In this document: positions 43,134 through 50,991 of the stretch, piece by piece | How the letters are laid out: each line of letters begins with the position of its first letter | How positions within the stretch are numbered: the stretch's first letter is position 1 | Source of the DNA: RGDT01 sp964630925 | GTDB lineage: Bacteria > Planctomycetota > Planctomycetia > Gemmatales > Gemmataceae | Assembly (NCBI GenBank): GCA_964630925.1 | Contig: CAZVZK010000052.1 | Location: 1 to 63,081, forward strand | Direction: 5' to 3' | DNA: 63,081 nt | The notes under the pieces: model-generated | Told to the model about the DNA's origin: nothing | The model's database searches: none | Seen by the model: the letters and a program-made list of their open reading frames with translations, nothing else | Translations under genes and position numbers: made by a program

Positions 43134-43586
43134 CTACAGGGCGAAACGTCCGACCAGCAGGCCGGCGACGAACGACACGGCCAGCAGCAGCACGAACACG
43201 ACGGCCAGCAGCGTGGCCCGCCCCGGCGACAGCACCAGCCCCGTCGCGGGCGGCGTCGAGGGCGCCGCCTGGTGCTGCGACCACGAGTTGGCGGGGGACT
43301 GCGCCGGTGCCGCAGGCGGCCTTGTCACCGGCGGCGCGGGCGCCGCCACCCCGCCGCCACCGCGTGTCGTCCCGCCGGCCAGCAGGTCGTCGAAGTCCTC
43401 GCGGTCGAAGACGTTGGGCGCCGGCGGGGGCGGCGACGGCTCCATCGGCGGCGGCGCGGGCGCCTCGTCCTCCAACGGCACCAGCACCTCGTTGCGGCAC
43501 GTCGGGCACTTGACGGGCGAGCCCGCCTTGCGCCGGGCGATGCCCAGCAGTTGATCGCAATGTCGGCAGCGGAATCGGATCGGCAT
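43134..43586 (-). CDS. Zinc-ribbon protein with C-terminal membrane helix
   Basis: 150 aa from ATG 43586 (MPIRFRCRHC). CRHC and CPTC form a four-Cys zinc ribbon within the first 30 residues. A Pro/Gly-rich linker of about 80 residues leads to one strong C-terminal helix (ATLLAVVFVLLLAVSFVAGL), a tail-anchor arrangement common in planctomycetes. It lies 8 bp upstream of the DUF1549/1553 gene in the same direction. Its role is unknown. Confidence 0.7.
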   Translation of the reverse strand: MPIRFRCRHCDQLLGIARRKAGSPVKCPTCRNEVLVPLEDEAPAPPPMEPSPPPPAPNVFDREDFDDLLAGGTTRGGGGVAAPAPPVTRPPAAPAQSPANSWSQHQAAPSTPPATGLVLSPGRATLLAVVFVLLLAVSFVAGLLVGRFAL

Positions 43587-43690
43587 CGGCGCGGCCCGCG
43601 TGGAAGTGTCGCCCCTTTCATTGTGCGGCTTCCGCCCCCCGGTTGCAACGGCCGAATCACGCCCGGCGCGCCTGTGTGCGCCGGCTGTTC

Positions 43691-43723
43691 CTTCATCCTT
43701 CATCCTTCATCCCTCATCCTTTT
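43691..43723. repeat. Heptamer repeat (CTTCATC-type)
   Basis: Four to five degenerate copies of CTTCATC/CCTCATC, the reverse complement of the GGATGAA/GGGATGA heptamer at 6184-6211 and 6848-6935. It lies in the 220-bp divergent gap between the zinc-ribbon and esterase-like genes. Confidence 0.7.
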
Positions 43724-43809
43724 CGGGCAGCACCGCTTGACGAGGGGGCCCCTTTCCGGGGAGAATGCACCCTGGGAAGGGACGGTGCCCGCGACCGAAG
43801 GGATGGAAT

Positions 43810-46299
43810 ATGCGTACCCTCTGGCTGGCCGGCGGCCTCCTCACCGCCTTCGCCCTCGCCGCCCCGGCGCGGGCCGACCTCATCTTCTTCAAGGACGGCT
43901 ACGTCCTCCAGGGCAAGACCCGACGCGAGGGCGTCACCGAGCTGGACTCCATCACCAAGGAGTTTTACTTCGTCCCCAAGGGCTTCTACGTCGTCGATGA
44001 CGGCCCGCGGCGGATCTACTTCTCGCCGCGCCAGGTCAGCCTGACCGAACGCCTCGCGCCCCCGAACGACGAGACCGTCAGCGTCAACCGCATGGTCACG
44101 CTGATCAGCCCCGAGAACATGCCGATGGTCGAGGAGGTCGTCGAGGTCAAGCCGTGGAGCCTCAAGACCTGGGAGCGCGAGTACTACTTCCGCGCCGCCG
44201 TGCCCGCCGGCCAGAAGGACCGCCCCAGGGTCGGGGTGCGGCAGATGATCGCCACCATCAGCCCTTACTACGCCCGCGTCGATGCCGTCTCGCGCTTCAA
44301 GTGGCACTCGGCCTACCTCACCAAGGAGTGGGAGCCGAAGGAGGTGCACGCGCTGCTGAAGGCCAACCGGTACTTCACCGACAAGGAGCGCGAGGTCCAG
44401 AAGGTCGATGAGAAGGGCCGCAAGTACCGCGAGAAGGTCGCCCTGACCAACGCCGAGCTGGTCGAGCGCCGGCTGAAGATGGTCAACTTCTGCACGCAGG
44501 CCGGGTGGTTCGCCCTCGCCCACCAGGAGCTGGACGGCATCCTGAAGGACTTCCCGCAGGAGAAGGGCCGCCTCGCCGCCGCCCGCCGCGTCGTCAACCG
44601 CCAGCGCGCCCGCGACACCTGGGAGCAGGTCAAGCTCTGGCACGGCGCCGGGCGCGTCAAGGAGGTGGCGAAGGCCATCGACGCCTTCCCCACGGACGAC
44701 GCCCCCGACAAGGTGATCGCCGACCTGCGCGAGATGCGCAGCCGCCTGGAGGCCCAGGCCAAGTCCGTCAAGGACGCCGACGAGGCCCTCGCCGCCACCA
44801 TCAAGCTCGCGTCCACCGCCGACGGCAAGGCCCTCGCCGCCGCCGCAACGCTCCTCCGAGGCGAGCTGCACCACGTCAACGTGGAGCGTCTCGACGCCTT
44901 CATGAGCCAGTTCCGCGAGGCCGCCCGCCACGTCGCCAAGGGGAAGAAGCCGCCCTACACGCCCGACGAGCAGCTCGCCCTCGCCGTCAGCGGCTTCCTT
45001 CTCGGCAGCCCGTCCGCCGTCCCGCGTACCGACGTTGCCCTCGGCCTGTGGGAGACGCGCCGCCTGATCCTCGAGGTCATGGGCACCGGACGCGGCGCCG
45101 GCGCCGGCCTCAAACGGCAGGCGCTCATCGACACCTACACGAAGGGGGTCAAGCAACGTCCCGACATGGACGAGGTCGCCCAGATGATCGACTTCCTCCC
45201 GCCGTTCGACGCGGCCAAGAACACCACCACGGACACGAAGGTCATCAAGGCGGGCACGCAGACGTACCACCTCAAGTTGCCGCCCGAGTACACGCACAAC
45301 CGGCCGTACCCCGTCCTCATCGCCTTGCCCAACATGGGCGAGAATGAGGACATGACGATCAAGCGCTGGGCCAAGGGGGCGGCCGACCACGGCTACATCC
45401 TCGCCGTCCCCGAGCGGGGCGGCGGGCTGTACCGCTACACAGAGGCCGAGCACGACTGCGTGCTGGAGACGCTGCGCGACCTGCGCCGCCGCTACCACGC
45501 CGACAGCGACCGCGTGTACCTGTTCGGCCTGGGCGAGGGCGGCAAGGCGGCTTTCGACATCGGCCTGTCGCACCCCGACCTGTTCGCGGGCGTCCTGCCC
45601 ATGTGCGCCGGCCCGCTGTACTACCCGCGCAAGTACTGGCGCAACGCCCAGAACCTGCCCTTCTACGTCGTCATGGGCACGCGCGTCCCCGACATGGCCC
45701 CGGACCGCATGAACCAGACCGCCCTCCGCGAGCAGTTCACCAACTGGTGCCAGAACGGCTACAACGCCCTGTGGGTCGAGTACAAGGGCCGCGGCATCGA
45801 GTGGTTCGCCGGCGAGGTGGACCACATGTTCGACTGGATGCGGTTCCAGAAGCGTGGCTTCCCCCTCACGCGCCTCGGCAGCGACGGCCTGGGTGGCGGC
45901 TCCGGCGAGGAGTTCACCACGCACCGCGAGAACGACAACCGCTTCTACTGGCTGACCGCCGAGGGCCTGCGCGCCCCGTGCATCATGCCCGAGGGCCGCT
46001 GGCAGATGGCCCGGCAGCCGGCCATGCTCACCGCCCGCGTCAACCAGGAGACCAACACCATCATCGTCAAGGGGGCGGGCGTCAAGCAGATGACCATCTG
46101 GATCGGACGCAACGCGGCGGGGCGCTACATGGTCGATCTCGACCGCCCTGTGACGGTCACGTCGGGCCTGCGTACCCTGAAGGCCGGGCACAAGGTCGTG
46201 CCCAGCCTGAAGATCCTGCTGGATGACCTGCACGAGCGCGCCGACCGCCGGCACCTGTTCATCGACAAGATCGTCCTGACCGCCGGCTTCGGGGGCTGA
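43810..46299 (+). CDS. Large exported alpha/beta-hydrolase-fold protein, nucleophile missing
   Basis: 829 aa; GAAGGGATGGAAT precedes ATG 43810. Signal peptide WLAGGLLTAFALAAPARA. Residues about 20-460 are a planctomycete-specific helical region; residues about 480-690 form an esterase/PHB-depolymerase-like alpha/beta-hydrolase domain (YPVLIALPNMGENED, RVYLFGLGEGGKAAFDIGLS, HPDLFAGVLPMCAG, and His in GEVDHMF). The nucleophile elbow GxSxG reads GLGEG, so the Ser is replaced by Gly and hydrolysis is unlikely. The C-terminal 120 residues resemble a beta-sandwich. Followed 2 bp later by the dehydrogenase gene. Confidence 0.75.
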   Translation: MRTLWLAGGLLTAFALAAPARADLIFFKDGYVLQGKTRREGVTELDSITKEFYFVPKGFYVVDDGPRRIYFSPRQVSLTERLAPPNDETVSVNRMVTLISPENMPMVEEVVEVKPWSLKTWEREYYFRAAVPAGQKDRPRVGVRQMIATISPYYARVDAVSRFKWHSAYLTKEWEPKEVHALLKANRYFTDKEREVQKVDEKGRKYREKVALTNAELVERRLKMVNFCTQAGWFALAHQELDGILKDFPQEKGRLAAARRVVNRQRARDTWEQVKLWHGAGRVKEVAKAIDAFPTDDAPDKVIADLREMRSRLEAQAKSVKDADEALAATIKLASTADGKALAAAATLLRGELHHVNVERLDAFMSQFREAARHVAKGKKPPYTPDEQLALAVSGFLLGSPSAVPRTDVALGLWETRRLILEVMGTGRGAGAGLKRQALIDTYTKGVKQRPDMDEVAQMIDFLPPFDAAKNTTTDTKVIKAGTQTYHLKLPPEYTHNRPYPVLIALPNMGENEDMTIKRWAKGAADHGYILAVPERGGGLYRYTEAEHDCVLETLRDLRRRYHADSDRVYLFGLGEGGKAAFDIGLSHPDLFAGVLPMCAGPLYYPRKYWRNAQNLPFYVVMGTRVPDMAPDRMNQTALREQFTNWCQNGYNALWVEYKGRGIEWFAGEVDHMFDWMRFQKRGFPLTRLGSDGLGGGSGEEFTTHRENDNRFYWLTAEGLRAPCIMPEGRWQMARQPAMLTARVNQETNTIIVKGAGVKQMTIWIGRNAAGRYMVDLDRPVTVTSGLRTLKAGHKVVPSLKILLDDLHERADRRHLFIDKIVLTAGFGG

Positions 46300-46300
46300 C

Positions 46301-47293
46301 GTGAGGCAGGCCGTCATCGCCGCCCCGGACCGCTTCGACCTGTGCGACGCGCCGCGCCCCGGGCTACGCGGCGACGGCGAGATCCTGCTCCGCACCCTCG
46401 CGAGCGGCATCTGCTCCGGCGACCTGATGCCTTGGTACCTCGCCCGCAAGGTGGGCACGGTGTTCGGCCACGAGCCCGCGGGGCGGGCCGTGGAGGTGGG
46501 CCGGGCCGTCACGCACATACGGCCCGGCGACCTCGTCTTCGCGCACCATCACGCGCCGTGCATGCGGTGCGCCGACTGCATGCGGGGCGCCTACGTCCAC
46601 TGCCCGACGTGGAAGTCCAGCAAGCTCGACCCCGGCGGCATGGCGGAGTACATCCGCGTCCCGGCGGACATCGTCGCCAATGATTGCTTCGCCGTGAATG
46701 AGCTGACCGCCGAGCAGGCGCTGTTCATCGAGCCGCTGGCCTGCTGCGTCAAGGCGTTGTCATTCGCCGGCCTGGAGGGGAAGCGCGTGGGCGTCGTCGG
46801 CTGCGGCGTCATGGGGCTGTTGAACATCGCCGCCGCGGACGCGATGGGCGTGGGGGAGGTCATCGCCGTCGAGCCGAACGAGGACCGCCGGGCCTTTGCC
46901 GGGGCGATCACGCCGGCACGGGCGCGGGAGACATTGCGCCACGCCCTGGACGTCGTGGTGATCGGGCCGGGCGTGCCCGAGGTCATCCGCGAGGCGCTGG
47001 AGTACGTCCGCCCCGGCGGCGCGGCGGTGCTATTCACGCCGACGCCGACGGGCGTCCTGACGCCCCTCGATCTGGGCGAGCTTTACTTCCGCGAGGTGCG
47101 GCTGCTGCCGTCGTACTCCTGCGGGCCGGAGGATACGAGGTACGCGCACACCCTCATCGCTGAGGGCCTCGTCCGCCCGGAGCGGTTCATCACCCACCGC
47201 TTCGGCATTGAAGAATTCCAGGCGGCGTTCGAGACGGCGAAGGCCGGCGGGGCGGCGATCAAGGTCATCGTGACGTTCCCGGAGGGCGGATGA
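46301..47293 (+). CDS. Zinc-dependent alcohol dehydrogenase family protein
   Basis: 330 aa with GTG start at 46301, 1 bp after the preceding stop. MDR landmarks: catalytic Cys in GICSGD, GHEPAG, structural-zinc cysteines in CMRCADCMRGAYVHC, and the cofactor motif GVVGCGVMG with an E (VIAVEPNEDRR) that favours NAD. The C-terminal part resembles sorbitol/threonine dehydrogenases. The substrate is probably a polyol or sugar derivative. The stop overlaps the start of the cupin gene (47290). Confidence 0.85.
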   Translation: MRQAVIAAPDRFDLCDAPRPGLRGDGEILLRTLASGICSGDLMPWYLARKVGTVFGHEPAGRAVEVGRAVTHIRPGDLVFAHHHAPCMRCADCMRGAYVHCPTWKSSKLDPGGMAEYIRVPADIVANDCFAVNELTAEQALFIEPLACCVKALSFAGLEGKRVGVVGCGVMGLLNIAAADAMGVGEVIAVEPNEDRRAFAGAITPARARETLRHALDVVVIGPGVPEVIREALEYVRPGGAAVLFTPTPTGVLTPLDLGELYFREVRLLPSYSCGPEDTRYAHTLIAEGLVRPERFITHRFGIEEFQAAFETAKAGGAAIKVIVTFPEGG

Positions 47294-47775
47294 ACAGCAG
47301 TTGCGAGATGCCGTCGGGCGGGCCGGTGTCGGCGGCGGCGCGGGTCACCGAGGCCGGGTCGCGCATCCACCGCTTCATGCCGGCAACGTCGCCCGACGCC
47401 CCGCACTCCTGGGGCGGCGTGCCGGTGCAGGAGTACAAGGCGGCGGCGGCGCACCACTGCGGCGTGCTGCGTCAGGTGCTGGTGGGCGATTCCGGCGAGG
47501 CGACGAGGTTCCACGTCCGCTACTTCGAGATCGCGCCGGGCGGGTTCTCCACGCTGGAGCGGCACACCCACGAGCACGTCGTCGTCGTCCTGCGCGGCGT
47601 CGGCAGGGTGAGGCTGGGCGAGAAAGAGCATGCCCTCTCGTTCGGTGACACGCTGTACGTCGCCCCCAACGAGGTGCATCAACTACGCAACGACGGCGGG
47701 GCGGAGCCGTTCGGCTTCCTGTGCCTGGTGGACGCCGAGCGCGACCGCCCGGTGCCGATGGACGCCCACCCCTGA
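47290..47775 (+). CDS. Cupin-domain protein
   Basis: 161 aa; ATGA overlap with the dehydrogenase stop. Cupin motif 1 is FSTLERHTHEHVVVVLRGVG (H-x-H and E), motif 2 is FGDTLYVAPNEVHQLRN (H), giving the usual three-His-one-Glu metal site. The long N-terminal part (residues 1-70) is unusual. As a coupled partner of the dehydrogenase it may be an isomerase, a dioxygenase or a sensor of the same substrate. Confidence 0.75.
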   Translation: MNSSCEMPSGGPVSAAARVTEAGSRIHRFMPATSPDAPHSWGGVPVQEYKAAAAHHCGVLRQVLVGDSGEATRFHVRYFEIAPGGFSTLERHTHEHVVVVLRGVGRVRLGEKEHALSFGDTLYVAPNEVHQLRNDGGAEPFGFLCLVDAERDRPVPMDAHP

Positions 47776-47999
47776 AGAGTCGATTGCGAGGGGGTGGGCG
47801 GAGTGCAGAGATGTCCATGTCTCGCGTCCCAAGGCGACTCCGGGGTCGCGCGTCAGTCGACGCTGTGAGCAGGGTGAGGCCGCGAACCACGGCCCCCCGT
47901 TCGGCGTCCTCCCAGCACCCACTCGAATGAGGCCGACGATGGACGCCGCGGACTGGCAACGGATCGATGACCTGCTGTCCCGCTTCGCCGCGCTGCGGG

Positions 48000-48011
48000 A
48001 CGGGCTTTGAC
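48000..48011 (+). promoter_or_regulatory. Programmed +1 frameshift site of RF2 type
   Basis: CTT TGA C (48005-48011) preceded by GCGGGACGGG. In known prfB genes RF2 shortage lets the ribosome slip from CUU onto UUU and skip the UGA, which autoregulates RF2. Here a frameshift joins the 23-codon leader to the rest of the RF2-like frame. The Shine-Dalgarno-like enhancer (AGGGGG in E. coli) is only partly matched. Confidence 0.75.
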
Positions 48012-48665
48012 CTCGCCACGCTCCGCGCCCGCCGCGACGGGATTTTCGCGGCGCTCCCGGCGTCCCCCGCACCATGCGAAGCCGCCGCGGCCATGTCCGC
48101 CATACGTCCCGTCAACGCGTTGCTGAATCCGATTGAAGACCTGGAGCGCGAGGCCCGCGACCTGATCGCGTCGGCGGAGCTGGCCGAGGAGTGCCCCGAG
48201 CACTCACAGGAGCTGGATTCGCGGGCGGAGGCGTTCGGCTTCCGGCTGTCGGCGTTCGAGCTGATCCCGCGTCTGGCCGGCCCACACGACGGCGGCGACG
48301 CCTTCCTCCACGTCGAGGCCGGCGCGGGCGGCGAGCGGGCCGCGTGGGCCGGGATGCTCTTGCGGCAATATGTGCGCTGGGCCGAGCGCATGGGCTTCAT
48401 GGTCGAGTGGATCGACGGCGAGCCGGGCCTGCACCCGGACGGCCACGACGACGGGCTGTTGCGGGTCGCCGGGCCGTTCGCCTTCGGCCTGCTGCGCGGC
48501 GAGGCCGGCACCCACCGCCTCGTCCGCATCCCGCCGCCGGGCGACGGACGGCGGCAGACGACATTCGCAACCGTGGACGTGGTCCCGGACGGCGAGCACC
48601 CCGCCCTCGTGCCGGGCGAGCTGATGCGGCAGACGTTCCGCACCGGCGGCGGCAGCCCGTACTCG

Positions 48666-48699
48666 TGAAAGACCGAGAGCGGGGTGCGCGTGACGCACC
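48666..48699 (+). promoter_or_regulatory. In-frame UGA and following hairpin in the RF2-like gene
   Basis: UGA at 48666-48668 is followed by GGTGCG (48683-48688), loop CGTGA and CGCACC (48694-48699), a perfect 6-bp stem whose loop starts 21 nt after the UGA and carries G at position 2. This meets bacterial SECIS rules, but chance hairpins are frequent at this GC content. Confidence 0.3.
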
Positions 48700-48960
48700 T
48701 GCCGACGGGCCTGGTGGCCGACGTCCACCATGAGAGGAGCCAGCACAAGAACAACGCCCTGGCGATGCGCCTGCTGGCGGCGCGGCTGTGGGCGCACCGC
48801 GCCGGGGTCGGCGGACGCGAGATGGTGCGGAACTACGTCCTCGACCCGTACCAGCGCGTCCACGACCCACGCACGGGCGCGGAGACGCCGGACGCGGCGG
48901 CGGTGCTGGACGGCGGGATCAACCCGTTCCTCGCGGCGTGGGTCGGGAGGGCGCGATGAT

Positions 48961-49164
48961 TCAGCCAGCGAGGGCCGCGGATGCAGGCGTCGTCAGATAG
49001 TCCAGCACTTCGCTCTGCATCCGCTCTACCTCCGCGCGGAAGCCGCCGGTGACGAGTGTGAGCTCCTCTGGCCGCGCACCGGCCCGCAGCCGGACCAGCA
49101 GGTCGAGGAAGTACGTGATGCGCTCGCGGGTGACTTTCAGCTCTTGTTCGTTCTGGATTACGGT
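48961..49164 (-). pseudogene. Truncated small antitoxin- or regulator-like reading frame
   Basis: Read in this frame: TVIQNEQELKVTRERITYF, then LVRLRAGARPEELTLVTGGF and EVERMQSEVLDYL, about 67 residues. This resembles the N-terminal helical segment of many bacterial HigA-like regulators ('iknErqy.iTka'), but no start codon is available: an in-frame TGA lies three codons upstream. A GTG in the adjacent frame at 49178 could have been the start before a 1-base change. No toxin partner is next to it. Convergent with the RF2-like gene. Confidence 0.4.
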
Positions 49165-49180
49165 GTTCGACCCTCACCTA

Positions 49181-49630
49181 TCACGGCGGCGGGCTGACCC
49201 CATCCGGCCTCTTGTCCGGCGGGTGGTCCTGAATCGCCGCGGGAGGCGGCTCAGGGCCGGCCCACTTCAGACCGTACTCCCAAGGGGGAGGGAGTCCGCT
49301 GTCCTTGATCCCGAGAGCTTCCCTGACACTCTGGAATTTCAACGCAAGCTGGCACGAGACGGCGGCGCCCCCGACGATCATTAGGGCGCGCGAGACGTGG
49401 AAGCGGTAGTCATAATCAAATTTGTCCGAAGTTGCCGCGATGACCGGAAAGAGCAAATTGAGGGTGAGCAGAATCCCTGGCCACTTCCAGGCTCGTCGGC
49501 CGTGCATACTCAGAATGATCGAGAGGACAAAGAACCCGAGGAGGGCGAGGAGGTTGTCGCACGTCGCAATTTGGAGCGCATGAATGCCGCGCGTGAACCC
49601 TGGAGCGCCAGTGATCGCGAAGATATCCAT
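49181..49630 (-). CDS. Small membrane protein
   Basis: 149 aa from ATG 49630 (MDIFAITGAPG; GGAGGGGGG upstream). Three membrane segments: NLLALLGFFVLSIIL, WPGILLTLNLLFPVIAA, and HVSRALMIVGGAAVSCQLAL. A Pro-rich C-terminal tail faces one side. The family is not recognised. GC content is visibly lower than in adjacent genes. Situated between the regulator-like relic and the DUF1552 gene. Confidence 0.65.
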   Translation of the reverse strand: MDIFAITGAPGFTRGIHALQIATCDNLLALLGFFVLSIILSMHGRRAWKWPGILLTLNLLFPVIAATSDKFDYDYRFHVSRALMIVGGAAVSCQLALKFQSVREALGIKDSGLPPPWEYGLKWAGPEPPPAAIQDHPPDKRPDGVSPPP

Positions 49631-49653
49631 GCCCCCCTCCGCGAAACCAGAAC

Positions 49654-50991
49654 TCAGCCGTTCAGACTGGACAGGCGGCCCTTGCTGTCGCCGATGCTCG
49701 TCACCTTCGCGCCGACGCGGTCCAGCATCTCCACCCACAGGTTCGCGATGGGGGTCTCCCGCGCGTACTTGACGTGCCGGCCCGTCTTCACCGTGCCGCC
49801 GCCCTTGCCCATGAGCAGCGTCGGCAGATTATCGTGGTTGTGCCGGTTGCCGTCGCTGTTGCCCGAGCCGTAGGCGATCAGGCACGAGTCCAGCAGCGGG
49901 ACGCCGTTCTCCTTCACCGCCTTCAACTTGCCGAGCAGATAGGCGACGGCCTCGATGTGGAAGGTGTTGATCTTCTGGATCTTGGCCTGCTTGGCCTTGT
50001 CGCGGCCGTGGTGCGACAGGTCGTGATGGCCCTCGCTGATGCCGATCTCGCGGTACGGGCGGTTGCTCCCCTCGTTCGCCAGGACGAACGTGCAGATGCG
50101 CGTCAGGTCGGCCTGGAACGCCAGGACCATCATGTCGGCCAGCAACTTCATGTGGTCGCTCACCGTCCGCGGGATGCCCGTCGGGCGGCTCGCGCCCGCA
50201 GGGGCGCCCTTGGCGTCGCCCGCCTTGTCGAACTTCGCCAGCCGGCGCTCGATCTCGCGCACGCCGTCGAGGTACTCGTCCAGCTTGCGTGTGTCGGCGC
50301 TGCCCAGCGTGCCACGCAGCGCCTTGGCGTCCTCGGCCACGTAGTCGAGCAGGCTCTTCTTGTACGCCGCCGCCTTGTAGCCGGCGGCATCGCCCGGCTT
50401 GCCGCCGCCGAACAGGCGGTCGAAGATCAGACGCGGGTTCGTCTCCTTGGCCACCGGCGACGACTCCGTCCGCCACGCCACCGTCGAGGAGTAGGCGCAG
50501 GAGTAACCGGAGTCGCAGTTGCCGGCCTGGCGGCCGCCCTCGGTGCCGATCTCCAGCGAGGGGAACTTGGTCGCGTTGCCGACCTTCTGGGCGGCGAGCT
50601 GGTCGGCGGAGACGCCGACCTTGATGTTGGCGCCGGCGGTCTTCTTGGGCTGGCAGCCGGTGAGGTAGGCGGACATGGCGCGGGCGTGGTCGCCGGGGCC
50701 GTCGCCGTTGGGGCGGGCCTTGTCCGCCGTCAGGCCGGTCAGGACGTTGATGTCGGCCTTGAACGGCTCCAATGGCTTGAGGATCGGGGGCAGCTCGTCG
50801 AGCGCGCCGACCTTGGAGGGCGTCCACGCCTCCATGTGGATGCCGTTGGGGACGTACAGCCACGCGAGGCGGCGCGGCGACGGCGACGGGGTGGCGGCGC
50901 CGAGGACGGGCGACGTGCCCATCGACTCGAGCAGCGGCAGGGCCAGGGTGACGCCCAGGCCACGGAGGACGGTCCGCCTCGAAATGCTCAT
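49654..50991 (-). CDS. DUF1552 protein
   Basis: 445 aa. Twin-arginine signal (SISRRTVLRGLGVTLALPLLE). DUF1552 landmarks: RLAWLYVPNGIHMEAWTPSK, LTGLTADKA, HARAMSAYLTGCQ, SLEIGTEGG, ANEGSNRPYREIGISEGHHD and LIAYGSGNSDGNRHNHDNLP. Proteins of this family are Tat-exported and are almost always encoded with a DUF1592-type cytochrome gene, as here (4-bp overlap with the next gene upstream). Function is unproven. The clear family match makes the call safe. Confidence 0.9.
   Translation of the reverse strand: MSISRRTVLRGLGVTLALPLLESMGTSPVLGAATPSPSPRRLAWLYVPNGIHMEAWTPSKVGALDELPPILKPLEPFKADINVLTGLTADKARPNGDGPGDHARAMSAYLTGCQPKKTAGANIKVGVSADQLAAQKVGNATKFPSLEIGTEGGRQAGNCDSGYSCAYSSTVAWRTESSPVAKETNPRLIFDRLFGGGKPGDAAGYKAAAYKKSLLDYVAEDAKALRGTLGSADTRKLDEYLDGVREIERRLAKFDKAGDAKGAPAGASRPTGIPRTVSDHMKLLADMMVLAFQADLTRICTFVLANEGSNRPYREIGISEGHHDLSHHGRDKAKQAKIQKINTFHIEAVAYLLGKLKAVKENGVPLLDSCLIAYGSGNSDGNRHNHDNLPTLLMGKGGGTVKTGRHVKYARETPIANLWVEMLDRVGAKVTSIGDSKGRLSSLNG

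Larger units (their letters stand above)
47939..48959 (+). pseudogene. prfB-like: Release-factor-2-like gene with frameshift site, no SPF/GGQ motifs and in-frame UGA
   Basis: Reads as a 23-codon leader ending CTT TGA C, the canonical RF2 +1 frameshift site, then the +1 frame for 219 codons, an in-frame UGA (48666-48668) and 96 more codons, total about 339 aa (RF2 is about 365). RF2 landmarks remain: FLHVEAGAGGERAAWAGMLL, YGLLRGEAG-like FGLLRGEAGTHRLVRI, KTESGVRVTHLPTG, RSQHKN, YVLDPYQRVHDPRTGAET. The SPF tripeptide region reads PPP and the GGQ region reads GGGSPYS then UGA. Most likely a decaying or divergent paralogue; a Sec-containing variant is a less likely reading. Not a functional RF2 as it stands. 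Confidence 0.7.

Noticed and set aside
49165..49183. UGA upstream of the regulator-like relic as another Sec codon
   Set aside because: The preceding codons belong to the C-terminal region of another gene and there is no plausible start or hairpin.
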